This document shows positions 1-6,836 of a stretch of DNA of 64,000 nucleotides, piece by piece. The notes beneath the pieces are model-generated. The model did not search any database, was not told where the DNA came from, and saw only the letters and a program-made list of their open reading frames with translations. The stretch's first letter is position 1; every line of letters starts with the position of its first letter. The stretch covers positions 620,001-684,000 of the forward strand of contig NZ_BDAI01000003.1 of assembly GCF_002091755.1 (NCBI RefSeq). The letters are read 5' to 3'. The DNA comes from Pseudomonas nitroreducens NBRC 12694 (GTDB lineage Bacteria > Pseudomonadota > Gammaproteobacteria > Pseudomonadales > Pseudomonadaceae). Made by a program: the position numbers and the translations under genes.

Positions 1-323
1 ACGAGTCCGTCGCGCCGGTCGAATACAACTATCGCGACAAGGCGGAGCTGGAGAGCCTGGGCCAGGATTACCATGTGCGCGGCGAGCAGCCAGGCATGAG
101 CGTGTTCCTGCGCGACGGCGACCAGGTTTTCCACAGCTACTCGACCTACGGTCGCGGGCTGGAAGCGCCGCTGCTCACCTACCACCTGCTCGACCTCACA
201 CCGCTGGGGCGTGGCGAAGGCTGGGGCGGCATGCCCGACTACCAGGGCAAGGGCATGAACTGGACGCGCTTCCATGACGAATACGACGAATCCCCGCAGT
301 CGCCCAACTGCTGCGGTTCCTGA
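1..323 (+). CDS. DUF899 family thioredoxin-like protein, C-terminal part
   Basis: The reading frame is open from the left edge of the window to a TGA at 321-323, so only about the last 107 residues are present and the start lies outside. The visible part has the block FLRDGDQVFHSYSTYGRG followed by YHLLDLTPLGRGE and a C-terminal RFHDEYDE, which is characteristic of DUF899 proteins. These are thioredoxin-fold proteins of unknown substrate, often found near SnoaL-like proteins and ECF sigma factors. A good ribosome site (aggagag) for the next gene follows directly, so the two are probably co-transcribed. Family assignment is confident; biochemical function is not known. Confidence 0.8.
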   Translation, partial: ESVAPVEYNYRDKAELESLGQDYHVRGEQPGMSVFLRDGDQVFHSYSTYGRGLEAPLLTYHLLDLTPLGRGEGWGGMPDYQGKGMNWTRFHDEYDESPQSPNCCGS

Positions 324-344
324 AGCCTGAGCAGGAGAGATCCC

Positions 345-785
345 ATGACTGCCGCTGAAATGAACGCTGGCCACGCCGAGCTTCACGCGCTGCTGGAGAG
401 CTGGCTGCAAGCCGTGCGCGCCTGCGACGTGGAAGGCATCACCCGCCATTACACCCGTGACATCCTCGCCTTCGATGCGGTGAAGCAACTGCAATTCCAG
501 GGCGTCGAGGCCTATGCCAGCCACTGGCGCGACTGCACGCAGATGTGCAAGGAAACCACCTTCGAGATTCACCAGCTGAGCTTCGAGAGGGGTAGCGAGA
601 CGGCCTTCGGGCATTACCTCGCCTACTGTGGCGGCACCGACGACAAGGGCCAGCACAACGCCTCCTGGGCGCGGGTGACGGTGGGCCTGCGGCGCGAGGC
701 GGGGCAGTGGAAGATCGCCCACGAGCACTTCTCCATTCCGTTCGATCCAGCGACGGGGAAACTGTTGTTCGATGCCAAGCCTTGA
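345..785 (+). CDS. SnoaL-like / DUF4440 nuclear transport factor 2-fold protein
   Basis: This 146-residue protein has the size and layout of the NTF2-like (SnoaL, ketosteroid isomerase-like) superfamily. It has an N-terminal helix ending in AVRACDVEGITRHYTRD, then strands including ILAFDAVKQLQFQG, and ends in WKIAHEHFSIPFDP, the typical last strand of the SgcJ/EcaC-type subfamily. Such proteins form a cone-shaped small-molecule pocket; the substrate cannot be read from the sequence. No signal peptide is visible, so it should be cytoplasmic. The start at 345 has an AGGAGAG ribosome site 7 bases upstream. It lies 21 bases after the DUF899 gene and is likely its operon partner. Confidence 0.8.
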   Translation: MTAAEMNAGHAELHALLESWLQAVRACDVEGITRHYTRDILAFDAVKQLQFQGVEAYASHWRDCTQMCKETTFEIHQLSFERGSETAFGHYLAYCGGTDDKGQHNASWARVTVGLRREAGQWKIAHEHFSIPFDPATGKLLFDAKP

Positions 786-976
786 GGTTGGCCGAACCGG
801 TATCGGCAGGAGCCGGCGCGTTCCTGCAAAAACGCGCCTTCTCCGTAGCCCTCTCCTTCCCGGGAAGGGCTTGGAGCAAGCCGGTTGAGGCGGTGCTGGC
901 CCGGTCTCCTCTTCCTGCGGGTGAAGCGATCCATCGCTTCGACCGCCTCGCCGGCGAGGCTGGCCGGCTCGGCTCG

Positions 977-1513
977 TTACATGCCGGCGAGCAGGCGGCG
1001 GGCCAGGCGCTCGCTGCCGGTCAGTTCCGCCAGGTGGCTGAGCTGGTTGCTTTCGTAGGACTGGTTGAAGGTGGCCACGTCCAGTGCCAGGATCTTGCGG
1101 AAGGCGGCGATGGCCCCCGGCCCCTTGCTGGCGGCAACCTTTTCGCCATGCAGCGCGATGACGTCGAGCATCGCCAGCGGGTAGCGCACCGGCAGGCCGA
1201 TCCGGACATGGACCATGCCGATGTTCAGGCGCTTGAGTGCGTAGGCGTCGTCGTACTGGCCGCCGAACAGTTCGGTGAACCAGGCCGCCAGCGTCGTGCC
1301 CAGTCGTTTGCTGTCGGTGATGAACTCGCGGGTCGCCTCGTGCTTGAGCAGGCGGTCATAGAAATCCACCACCAACTGCTCGGCAGCTGCTTTCGCCTGC
1401 GGCTGCAGGCTGGCCAGCACGGCGCACTCTTCCGGTGAGATATCGATCAGTTGCAGAAGCTCCTTGACGATGAACTCGTTCTTGGTCTCCCAGCTCTTGC
1501 GGTCTTCGCTCAT
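977..1513 (-). CDS. Protoglobin-domain heme sensor protein
   Basis: This 178-residue protein consists of a single protoglobin/globin-coupled-sensor domain. The segment IGMVHVRIGLP (residues 98-108) matches the proximal-histidine signature HxxIGL, with H102 as the expected heme ligand. The N-terminal pre-helix and the helix with DFYDRLLKHEATREF also fit. There is no output domain (no GGDEF, methyl-accepting or kinase part), so any signal must pass to partner proteins. It is the last gene of a four-gene operon with DUF4388, small-GTPase and roadblock genes, only 12 bases behind the roadblock gene. Binding of O2, CO or NO is inferred from the family. Start ATG is preceded on the minus strand by an AAAAAGAGCAG-type purine stretch. 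Confidence 0.8.
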   Translation of the reverse strand: MSEDRKSWETKNEFIVKELLQLIDISPEECAVLASLQPQAKAAAEQLVVDFYDRLLKHEATREFITDSKRLGTTLAAWFTELFGGQYDDAYALKRLNIGMVHVRIGLPVRYPLAMLDVIALHGEKVAASKGPGAIAAFRKILALDVATFNQSYESNQLSHLAELTGSERLARRLLAGM

Positions 1514-1525
1514 GGTCTGCTCTTT

Positions 1526-1894
1526 TTAAAGAATTGCGTTCAGTTGCTCGATGGTGTCGGACACTTCGAGCTGAATGAGGCCGGTATTGCTGTCGGGCAG
1601 CGTGACCAGCGACAGGCAGGCCTTGTTGCCCACCAGGTAGATGAACACTCGGCCTTCGCTGGCCTGCAGGCTGATCTCCCGGGTGCTGCCGACTTTCAGC
1701 GATTCGCTGATGCGCTTGCCGACGCCGATGGCGGTGGCGGACATGGCGGCGACGCGAGCGGGGTCGACTGCCTGATCATTGATGACCTGAACGATGGAAA
1801 TGCCATCCAGCGTGCTCAGCAGGCTGCCCTTGATCGAGGGAATCGCTTTGTTCAGGCGATCGAGCGCCGCCAGTAACTCCGATTGTTTACTCAT
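1526..1894 (-). CDS. Roadblock/LC7 domain protein
   Basis: This 122-residue protein is the size of a single Roadblock/LC7 domain. It begins MSKQSELLAALDRLNKAIPSI, continues with a strand like LLSTLDGISIVQV, and ends VSDTIEQLNAIL. Bacterial roadblock proteins such as MglB dimerise and act as activators or regulators of MglA-type small GTPases. The gene directly downstream of a small GTPase gene (34-base gap) supports that role here. Earlier in-frame start codons exist, up to 2071, but they would overlap the GTPase gene; the ATG at 1894 has a strong GGGAGGAGG-like ribosome site. The interaction with the neighbouring GTPase is inferred. Confidence 0.85.
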   Translation of the reverse strand: MSKQSELLAALDRLNKAIPSIKGSLLSTLDGISIVQVINDQAVDPARVAAMSATAIGVGKRISESLKVGSTREISLQASEGRVFIYLVGNKACLSLVTLPDSNTGLIQLEVSDTIEQLNAIL

Positions 1895-1928
1895 GGTGAA
1901 ACCTCCTCCCGAGAAGCGTTTTCTGTCG

Positions 1929-2441
1929 TTAGATGCACAGCTGGCGTACCAACTGAATGAGGGCAAGTTCGGCACTCTCCCGGACTTCGGGATTGATCGA
2001 GACGACCTGCCCGGCGGGTATGCCGAAGTAGGCGGCGATGTCTTCCGGCATCCATGCGTCGGTGGCGACATCGCCGTGTGTCAGGGCAATGAGGAAGGGA
2101 ATGGGGTGGCGGCTGGTGACGAATTCGAGAATGCGCCGGGCGTTGGGGAAGTCTCCCGGGCGGTTGCAGGCGACCAGCAGGAGCATGCCGAATGCGCCTT
2201 CGCTGAGGACTTCCCACATGAAGTCGAAGCGGCTTTGGCCGGGCGTGCCGAACAGGTGCAGGCTGATGTCACCCAGATCCATCTGGCCGAAGTCCAGGGC
2301 CACGGTCGTCTGGCTCTTGCCGATCTGCTCGCTGCTGAGCTCGTCGGTGTTGACCACAGGGATGGTCGAGAGGGTGCGGATCAGGGTGGTTTTCCCGGCG
2401 CCAACCGGGCCCGAAACCAGGATTTTCACGATCGATTTCAT
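1929..2441 (-). CDS. Small Ras-like/MglA-type GTPase
   Basis: This 170-residue protein is a minimal P-loop GTPase. The G1 loop is GPVGAGKTT (residues 11-19), a TTVALDFG strand sits where switch I ends (45-52), and the G3 motif is GTPGQ (65-69). The usual NKxD (G4) is replaced by THGD at 121-124, as in several bacterial ATP/GTP-binding proteins encoded with roadblock partners, so nucleotide specificity is not certain. No membrane segment or lipidation signal is visible. Its ATG overlaps the end of the DUF4388 gene by 4 bases, suggesting translational coupling. With the roadblock and protoglobin genes it probably forms a signalling switch; the output is unknown. Confidence 0.85.
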   Translation of the reverse strand: MKSIVKILVSGPVGAGKTTLIRTLSTIPVVNTDELSSEQIGKSQTTVALDFGQMDLGDISLHLFGTPGQSRFDFMWEVLSEGAFGMLLLVACNRPGDFPNARRILEFVTSRHPIPFLIALTHGDVATDAWMPEDIAAYFGIPAGQVVSINPEVRESAELALIQLVRQLCI

Positions 2442-3055
2442 TTCAGAAAGCGTCCCAGCAGGCGTTTGGCGAGGGAGTTTTTTTCTTGGGTGTGAGGGGC
2501 ATGCTGGTGTTCCGAGTAAGCGCGGACGGGCCAGATCTTCTTCACCTCGCGCAACTGCTTGAGGTGCAGCTGCACGGTTTCCAGCGGCATGCCCAGCTTG
2601 CCGCTCAGATGCTCGGCGCTGGTGCCGCGCTCCAGCAAGTGACTGCTGCGCACGAGGAACTCGTTGAGGGCGTGGGGCAGTTTCACGTTTCGCCCCTTGA
2701 TCAGCATGAAGCGGGTCTGCGGATGCGGCAGCTCGTCGGTCGGGCGCTCGCTTTCCGCGGGCAGCAGCAGTTCTTCCCAGTTAAGTGACAGCGAACCGCA
2801 GGGGGCGGAATCGTCCGGATGGTTGTCGAAGTGGAAGGAGCCCTGGGCTTCGCCCAGGCGCTTGAGCAGCAGTGAGATTTCGTGGGAAGACTCGAGCGTG
2901 CGCTCAAAGCTGACATGGGTGATGCGTCCACCGGACAGGTGCACGCGCAGGCGATGGCCCCCGTCGTTTTCGATCAAGAGATTGCCGGACCGCCCACCGA
3001 TGACGGAGAGGATTTCCCTGACAGAGAAGTCTGCTAGTTTTCCAAAGATGGCCAA
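2438..3055 (-). CDS. DUF4388 protein with C-terminal helix-turn-helix-like region
   Basis: This is a 205-residue protein. The N-terminal ~95 residues have the DUF4388 (PATAN-like) pattern: MAIFGKLADFSVREILSVIG, then GNLLIENDGGHRLRVHLSGG and an acidic patch. Such domains occur in two-component and small-GTPase systems. Residues ~120-175 contain NEFLVRSSHLLERGTSAEHLSGKLGMPLETVQLHLKQL, which looks like a winged-helix fold. It is the first gene of the leftward operon, with the promoter presumably in the 280-base gap shared with the divergent sigma-factor gene. It may be the effector or DNA-contacting part of the GTPase module; this is inference from context. Confidence 0.75.
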   Translation of the reverse strand: MAIFGKLADFSVREILSVIGGRSGNLLIENDGGHRLRVHLSGGRITHVSFERTLESSHEISLLLKRLGEAQGSFHFDNHPDDSAPCGSLSLNWEELLLPAESERPTDELPHPQTRFMLIKGRNVKLPHALNEFLVRSSHLLERGTSAEHLSGKLGMPLETVQLHLKQLREVKKIWPVRAYSEHQHAPHTQEKNSLAKRLLGRFLK

Positions 3056-3334
3056 GGCACGTTACTCGCTGGATCTTGAAAAGCTCTCGAACTGGAGCTT
3101 TCGGTTATTAGAGCCGCCGTCTGTCGGTACACGCGTTAAGACGTTTCTGAAACTCGCCATTCGCCACGCTACGTCGCGTTCTCCTCGCGGTGTGGTGAAT
3201 GGAACCTGGGAAGGTGAAACGCACAATGTCCGACCCAACGCCATGCAACGAGCTCTCTGTCCGAACTGTTCCTGATTGACCGAAAATCCGTGCAGGATAG
3301 GCGTACCTTTGCTGCCCACGGACCGACGCTTCCC

Positions 3335-4588
3335 ATGCATGAATACGCCCCTCAGGCCTTGCGCGATGTCGTCGACGATATCTACCGCCGCGAATCCCGC
3401 CGCGTGCTAGCGACGCTGATCCGTCTGCTGGGGGATTTCGACCTGGCCGAGGAAGCCCTGCATGAAGCCTTCGTCGCCGCCGTGGACCAGTGGCGGCGCG
3501 ACGGCGTGCCGGCCAACCCGCGCGCCTGGCTGGTCTCCGCCGGGCGTTTCAAGGCCATCGACGGCTTGCGTCGGCGCTCGCGTTTCGATGCCTCCCTGGT
3601 GCAGATCGCCGAGCAGTTGGAAGTCGACGCTCAATCGGTGGAGGAGCTGGCGGACGAGAGCGTTCAGGATGATCGTCTGCGCCTGATCTTCACCTGCTGC
3701 CACCCGGCCTTGCCGGCAGACGCCCAGGTGCCGTTGACCCTGCGCGAGGTCTGCGACCTGAAGACCGAAGAGATCGCCCGCGCGTACCTCGCGACGCCCT
3801 CGACCATCGCCCAGCGCATCGTGCGCGCCAAGGCGAAGATTCGCGATGCGCAGATTCCTTATCAGGTTCCGGAAGCGGCGGAGCTGCCCGAGCGTCTTGC
3901 CAGCGTGCTTCGGGTCATTTACCTGGTGTTCAACGAGGGTTACTCGGCCTCCGCCGGCGACTCGTTGACCCGTACCGACTTGTCGGCTGAAGCCATACGT
4001 CTTGGCCGGCAACTGCTCGAACTGCTACCCGAAGCCGAAGTGATGGGCTTGCTGGCGCTGATGCTGCTGCATGAATCGCGACGCGAAACGCGCACGGGCG
4101 ATGAAGGTGAGCTGGTGCTCCTGGAAAACCAGGACCGCACGAGGTGGAACCGTGCGCTGATTGCCGAGGGCCAGCAGCTCATCAGCTCGGCGTTGGCGAC
4201 CCGGCGCGCCGGCCCTTACACCTTGCAGGCGGCGATCTCGGCGGTACATGCCGCCGCGCCGGACATGGCCAGTACCGACTGGGCGGAAATCGTCGGCCTC
4301 TATGACATCCTGTTGGCGATGCAACCCTCGCCGGTGATCGAGCTCAACCGCGCTGTGGCGCTTTCCATGCGTGACGGGCCGGCAACCGGGCTGGCGCAGG
4401 TGGATGCGATCCTCGCCCGTGGCGATTTGCAGGATTACCACCTGGCCTACGCCGCCCGCGCTGACTTCTGTCGCCGGCTCGAGCGGCGCGCCGAGGCGCG
4501 CGAGGCCTATCAGCGCGCACTGGCGCTGGCCAGGCTGGAGCCGGAACGGCGCTTCCTCGAACAGCGGATTCTCGAGTTGGGCGAGTAG
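3335..4588 (+). CDS. ECF sigma factor with long C-terminal TPR-like extension (ECF42-like, DUF6596)
   Basis: This ~417-residue protein starts with sigma-70 region 2 (ALRDVVDDIYRRESRRVLATLIRLLGDFDLAEEALHEAF). Region 4 follows around residues 110-170 (LTLREVCDLKTEEIARAYLATPSTIAQRIVRAKAKI). After that comes a ~230-residue helical extension containing LAALMLLHESRRETRTGDEGELVLLENQDR-type sequence (shown in part), typical of the DUF6596/ECF42 group. These factors are not controlled by an anti-sigma factor; the extension is thought to regulate them, and they usually sit beside DGPF/YCII-related genes. None is visible next to it here. A GTG at 3290 is possible, but MHEYAP at 3335 matches the family. 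The stop is directly adjacent to the stop of the convergent SDR gene. Confidence 0.85.
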   Translation: MHEYAPQALRDVVDDIYRRESRRVLATLIRLLGDFDLAEEALHEAFVAAVDQWRRDGVPANPRAWLVSAGRFKAIDGLRRRSRFDASLVQIAEQLEVDAQSVEELADESVQDDRLRLIFTCCHPALPADAQVPLTLREVCDLKTEEIARAYLATPSTIAQRIVRAKAKIRDAQIPYQVPEAAELPERLASVLRVIYLVFNEGYSASAGDSLTRTDLSAEAIRLGRQLLELLPEAEVMGLLALMLLHESRRETRTGDEGELVLLENQDRTRWNRALIAEGQQLISSALATRRAGPYTLQAAISAVHAAAPDMASTDWAEIVGLYDILLAMQPSPVIELNRAVALSMRDGPATGLAQVDAILARGDLQDYHLAYAARADFCRRLERRAEAREAYQRALALARLEPERRFLEQRILELGE

Positions 4589-5362
4589 CTAGAGGCTGCT
4601 CACCAGGTGCCCGCCGTCCACCGCCAGCACGGCACCGGTCATGAAGGCGCCGGCCTCGCTGGCCAGCAGCAGGAAGGGGCCTTCCAGTTCCTTGAGCTGG
4701 CCCAGGCGGCGCATCGGGACGGTGTCGCGGATATACGCCTGGCCCTTGTCGCTGTCGAAGTAGGCGTCGTTCATCTCGGTCTTGAAGTAACCCGGTGCGA
4801 TGGCGTTGACCCGCACGTTGAAGCGCGCCAGTTCCAGCGCCAGGGATTTGCTCAGCTGCACCACGCCGGCCTTGGCCGCACAGTAGTGGCTGTAGCCGCC
4901 GCCCACGCGCAGGCCGAGGATCGAGGCGATGTTGACGATGCTGCCGCCGCGCCCGGCCTTGGCCAGGCGTTGCGCTGCGCACTGGGCGACGCGCCAGACG
5001 CCGTCGAGGTTGGTGGAGAGCATGGCGCGCCAGTCTTCCTCGCTGACTTCCAGAGCGCGTTGGCCGTTGCCGATGCCGGCATTGTTCAGCACCACGTCGA
5101 CCACGCCGAACTGCGCCTCGGCGCTGTCGAACGCGGCCTCGACACTGGCACGATCGGTCACGTCCAGTACCACGGCGTGTGCCTCGCCGCCCTCGGCTTG
5201 AATGGCTTGTGCAAGCTGCGCCAACCGCTCGGTGCGCCGCGCCGCGAGCACTACGCGGGCGCCAGCCTGTGCAGCCACGCGGGCCAGATGGGCGCCGATA
5301 CCGCTGGAGGCGCCGGTGACCAGCACGGTCTTGCCGGCGAGGGAGAAAAGATCGTTGCTCAT
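4589..5362 (-). CDS. Short-chain dehydrogenase/reductase (SDR)
   Basis: This 257-residue classical SDR has the Rossmann nucleotide-binding motif TGASSGIG at residues ~17-24, a NNAG motif near residue 93 and the catalytic Ser-Tyr-Lys set (IASILG, then YSHYCAAK near residue 160). The C-terminus ends in the usual TGAVLAVDGGHL. The lack of a clear Arg/Lys pair after the first beta strands (ARRTER follows strand 2) leaves NADPH versus NADH open. The substrate is unknown. The start at ATG 5362 is chosen because MSNDLFSLAGKTVLVTGA fits the family length. It ends tail-to-tail with the ECF sigma gene, with no spacer. Confidence 0.88.
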   Translation of the reverse strand: MSNDLFSLAGKTVLVTGASSGIGAHLARVAAQAGARVVLAARRTERLAQLAQAIQAEGGEAHAVVLDVTDRASVEAAFDSAEAQFGVVDVVLNNAGIGNGQRALEVSEEDWRAMLSTNLDGVWRVAQCAAQRLAKAGRGGSIVNIASILGLRVGGGYSHYCAAKAGVVQLSKSLALELARFNVRVNAIAPGYFKTEMNDAYFDSDKGQAYIRDTVPMRRLGQLKELEGPFLLLASEAGAFMTGAVLAVDGGHLVSSL

Positions 5363-5470
5363 GGCAGTTCCTTGGTCGGTCAAGCGTAATCGCTGACCGC
5401 CAAGGTTAGCCCGATGCGCCCTCAAGGGCGTGCAGGGTGCGCCATTCGCGCGGCTGATGACGTTTTCCGC

Positions 5471-5565
5471 ATGGGTATCGCCCAGGCTCCACCCATCCTG
5501 CGACCTCGCTCCATCATGGCCGGTGGAACCGGGCGCAGGATGGTGTGGAGCGACGCGATACCCAT
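5471..5565. repeat. Long imperfect inverted repeat in an intergenic region
   Basis: Two arms of about 32 bases, 5471-5502 and 5534-5565, are nearly perfect reverse complements (ATGGGTATCGC ... CATCCTGCG and its complement), separated by about 31 bases. A related single arm (GCTATCGCTGCGCTCCACG) occurs at about 54947-54965. The pattern suggests a dispersed pseudomonad intergenic repeat able to form a large hairpin. It lies between the SDR gene and the PuuD-like gene. Confidence 0.6.
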
Positions 5566-5601
5566 CGATGAGCGGGTATGTCGCAGTCGGGATCGCCAAA
5601 G

Positions 5602-5630
5602 AAAAAGCCCGGCACAAGGCCGGGCTTTTT
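5602..5630. terminator. Rho-independent terminator
   Basis: AAAAAGCCCGG, a short loop, then CCGGGCTTTTT forms a stable stem flanked by A and T runs, so it can work in both directions. It lies 19 bases past the stop of the leftward PuuD-like gene (5649) and most likely ends that transcript. Confidence 0.85.
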
Positions 5631-5648
5631 CATGACGCGGAAAGCGAA

Positions 5649-6452
5649 TCAGGCAGCCAGCTGGCGCGCCTGCTTCTTCTTCACCTGCTGACGGCAAGCA
5701 TCGCCGAAAGCCTGGAAGATCTTCACCGAGTCGGGGTTCTTCGCCGCCTGCCATTCCGGGTGCCACTGCACCGCGAAGAGGAAGGAGGAAAGGGTCGGCG
5801 CATGGATCGCCTCGACCAGGCCGTCTTCGGCGTGGGCGATGGCTTCGATGCCCTTGCCGAGGTTCTTCAGGCCCTGGCCATGCAGCGAGTTGACGCGGAT
5901 CTCGTCACCCAGCAGCTGCTGCAACCAGCTGCCCGCTTTCGGGCGAACGCCGTGGGCCGGGCTGTACTGCACGTCGACCGGGTCTTCGGGATTCTCGCGA
6001 TGGTCATTGAAGCCGGGTTCTGCGTAGACCTTCTGGTAGATATCGCCGCCCAGGGCCACGTTGATTTCCTGCATTCCGCGGCAGATGCCGAAGATCGGCA
6101 GGCCACGCGCGATGGCGGCCTTGATCAGGGGGATGTCGAAGTTGTCGCGGTCCTTGTCCTGGCCCTTGCCGGGAGTCTCGTTCTCCTGGCCATACAGGGT
6201 CGGATCGATGTTGCTGCCGGCACCGGTCAGGTACACACCGTCAGCCATGTCCAGGTATTGCTCGAGGTCTTCGATGCCGCAGCAGGTCGGTACCAGTACC
6301 GGCACGCAATCGGACTGTTCGACCAGGGGCACGATGTATTTGTGGGTCATTACCTGATAGTCGTGGCCTTTGCGCTCTTGGCTGCCCATGGACATCAGGA
6401 CGACGGGTTTTCGGAGGGTCTGTTTCTTATTGCCAATGTTGCTGTTGGACAT
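5649..6452 (-). CDS. Class I glutamine amidotransferase, gamma-glutamyl-GABA hydrolase (PuuD/SpuA-like)
   Basis: This 267-residue protein belongs to the peptidase C26 family. The nucleophile elbow is FGICRGMQE (Cys about residue 121), and the His and Glu of the triad lie in FAVQWHPEWQ near residue 230. YLTGAGSNIDPTLYG matches the gamma-glutamyl-GABA hydrolase subgroup of the gamma-glutamylated polyamine (putrescine) degradation pathway. Pseudomonas genomes carry several paralogues (SpuA, PauD types), so the exact member cannot be named. It stands alone, with a ribosome site AGGTG 5 bases before the ATG and a terminator behind it. No glutamylpolyamine synthetase gene is next to it. Confidence 0.85.
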   Translation of the reverse strand: MSNSNIGNKKQTLRKPVVLMSMGSQERKGHDYQVMTHKYIVPLVEQSDCVPVLVPTCCGIEDLEQYLDMADGVYLTGAGSNIDPTLYGQENETPGKGQDKDRDNFDIPLIKAAIARGLPIFGICRGMQEINVALGGDIYQKVYAEPGFNDHRENPEDPVDVQYSPAHGVRPKAGSWLQQLLGDEIRVNSLHGQGLKNLGKGIEAIAHAEDGLVEAIHAPTLSSFLFAVQWHPEWQAAKNPDSVKIFQAFGDACRQQVKKKQARQLAA

Positions 6453-6836
6453 ATGTCACCTTTGGACGGGCTGCAGCCCATCGTTTTTGTGCAGGCGCGC
6501 AGCGGAAAGGCGCGCTACCTGAGGCCTCGAGCACTGCCGGGAGCGCACAGAAGGCGAAGTTTCCCGGTCGAAACCTGCCTACCAGCCTGCCAGAGCCGTT
6601 AAATATGTCAAACGAATTCGACGGAGGGCGTCAAAAATAATGGCCGATATCTTGTCTGACAATTATTTTAAGTGATTGTATTTGAATGATATTTTCAAAT
6701 AGCTGTGCGTCCTGAAAAGTCCATTATTTAAAACGTTCGGCGCTAATGGTGAAAAATTCTGCACATTTTTTCATGGCGCTGTGCGGGATCATCCACAGGC
6801 GCGCCGGGCGGCGCGCTCTGCCTCGCGGGTTTGCCG
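6453..6836. other. Intergenic region, 384 bases, AT-rich middle
   Basis: This holds the promoter region of the leftward PuuD-like gene. The stretch around 6600-6780 is clearly AT-rich (runs such as AATTATTTTAAGTG) compared with its surroundings. I see no gene, no convincing operator palindrome and no strong terminator; a regulatory region for polyamine response is possible but not supported by a motif. Confidence 0.5.

Noticed and set aside
3062..3340. Possible small gene on the minus strand between the DUF4388 and sigma genes
   Set aside because: No ribosome site or homology pattern; the region should contain the divergent promoters.
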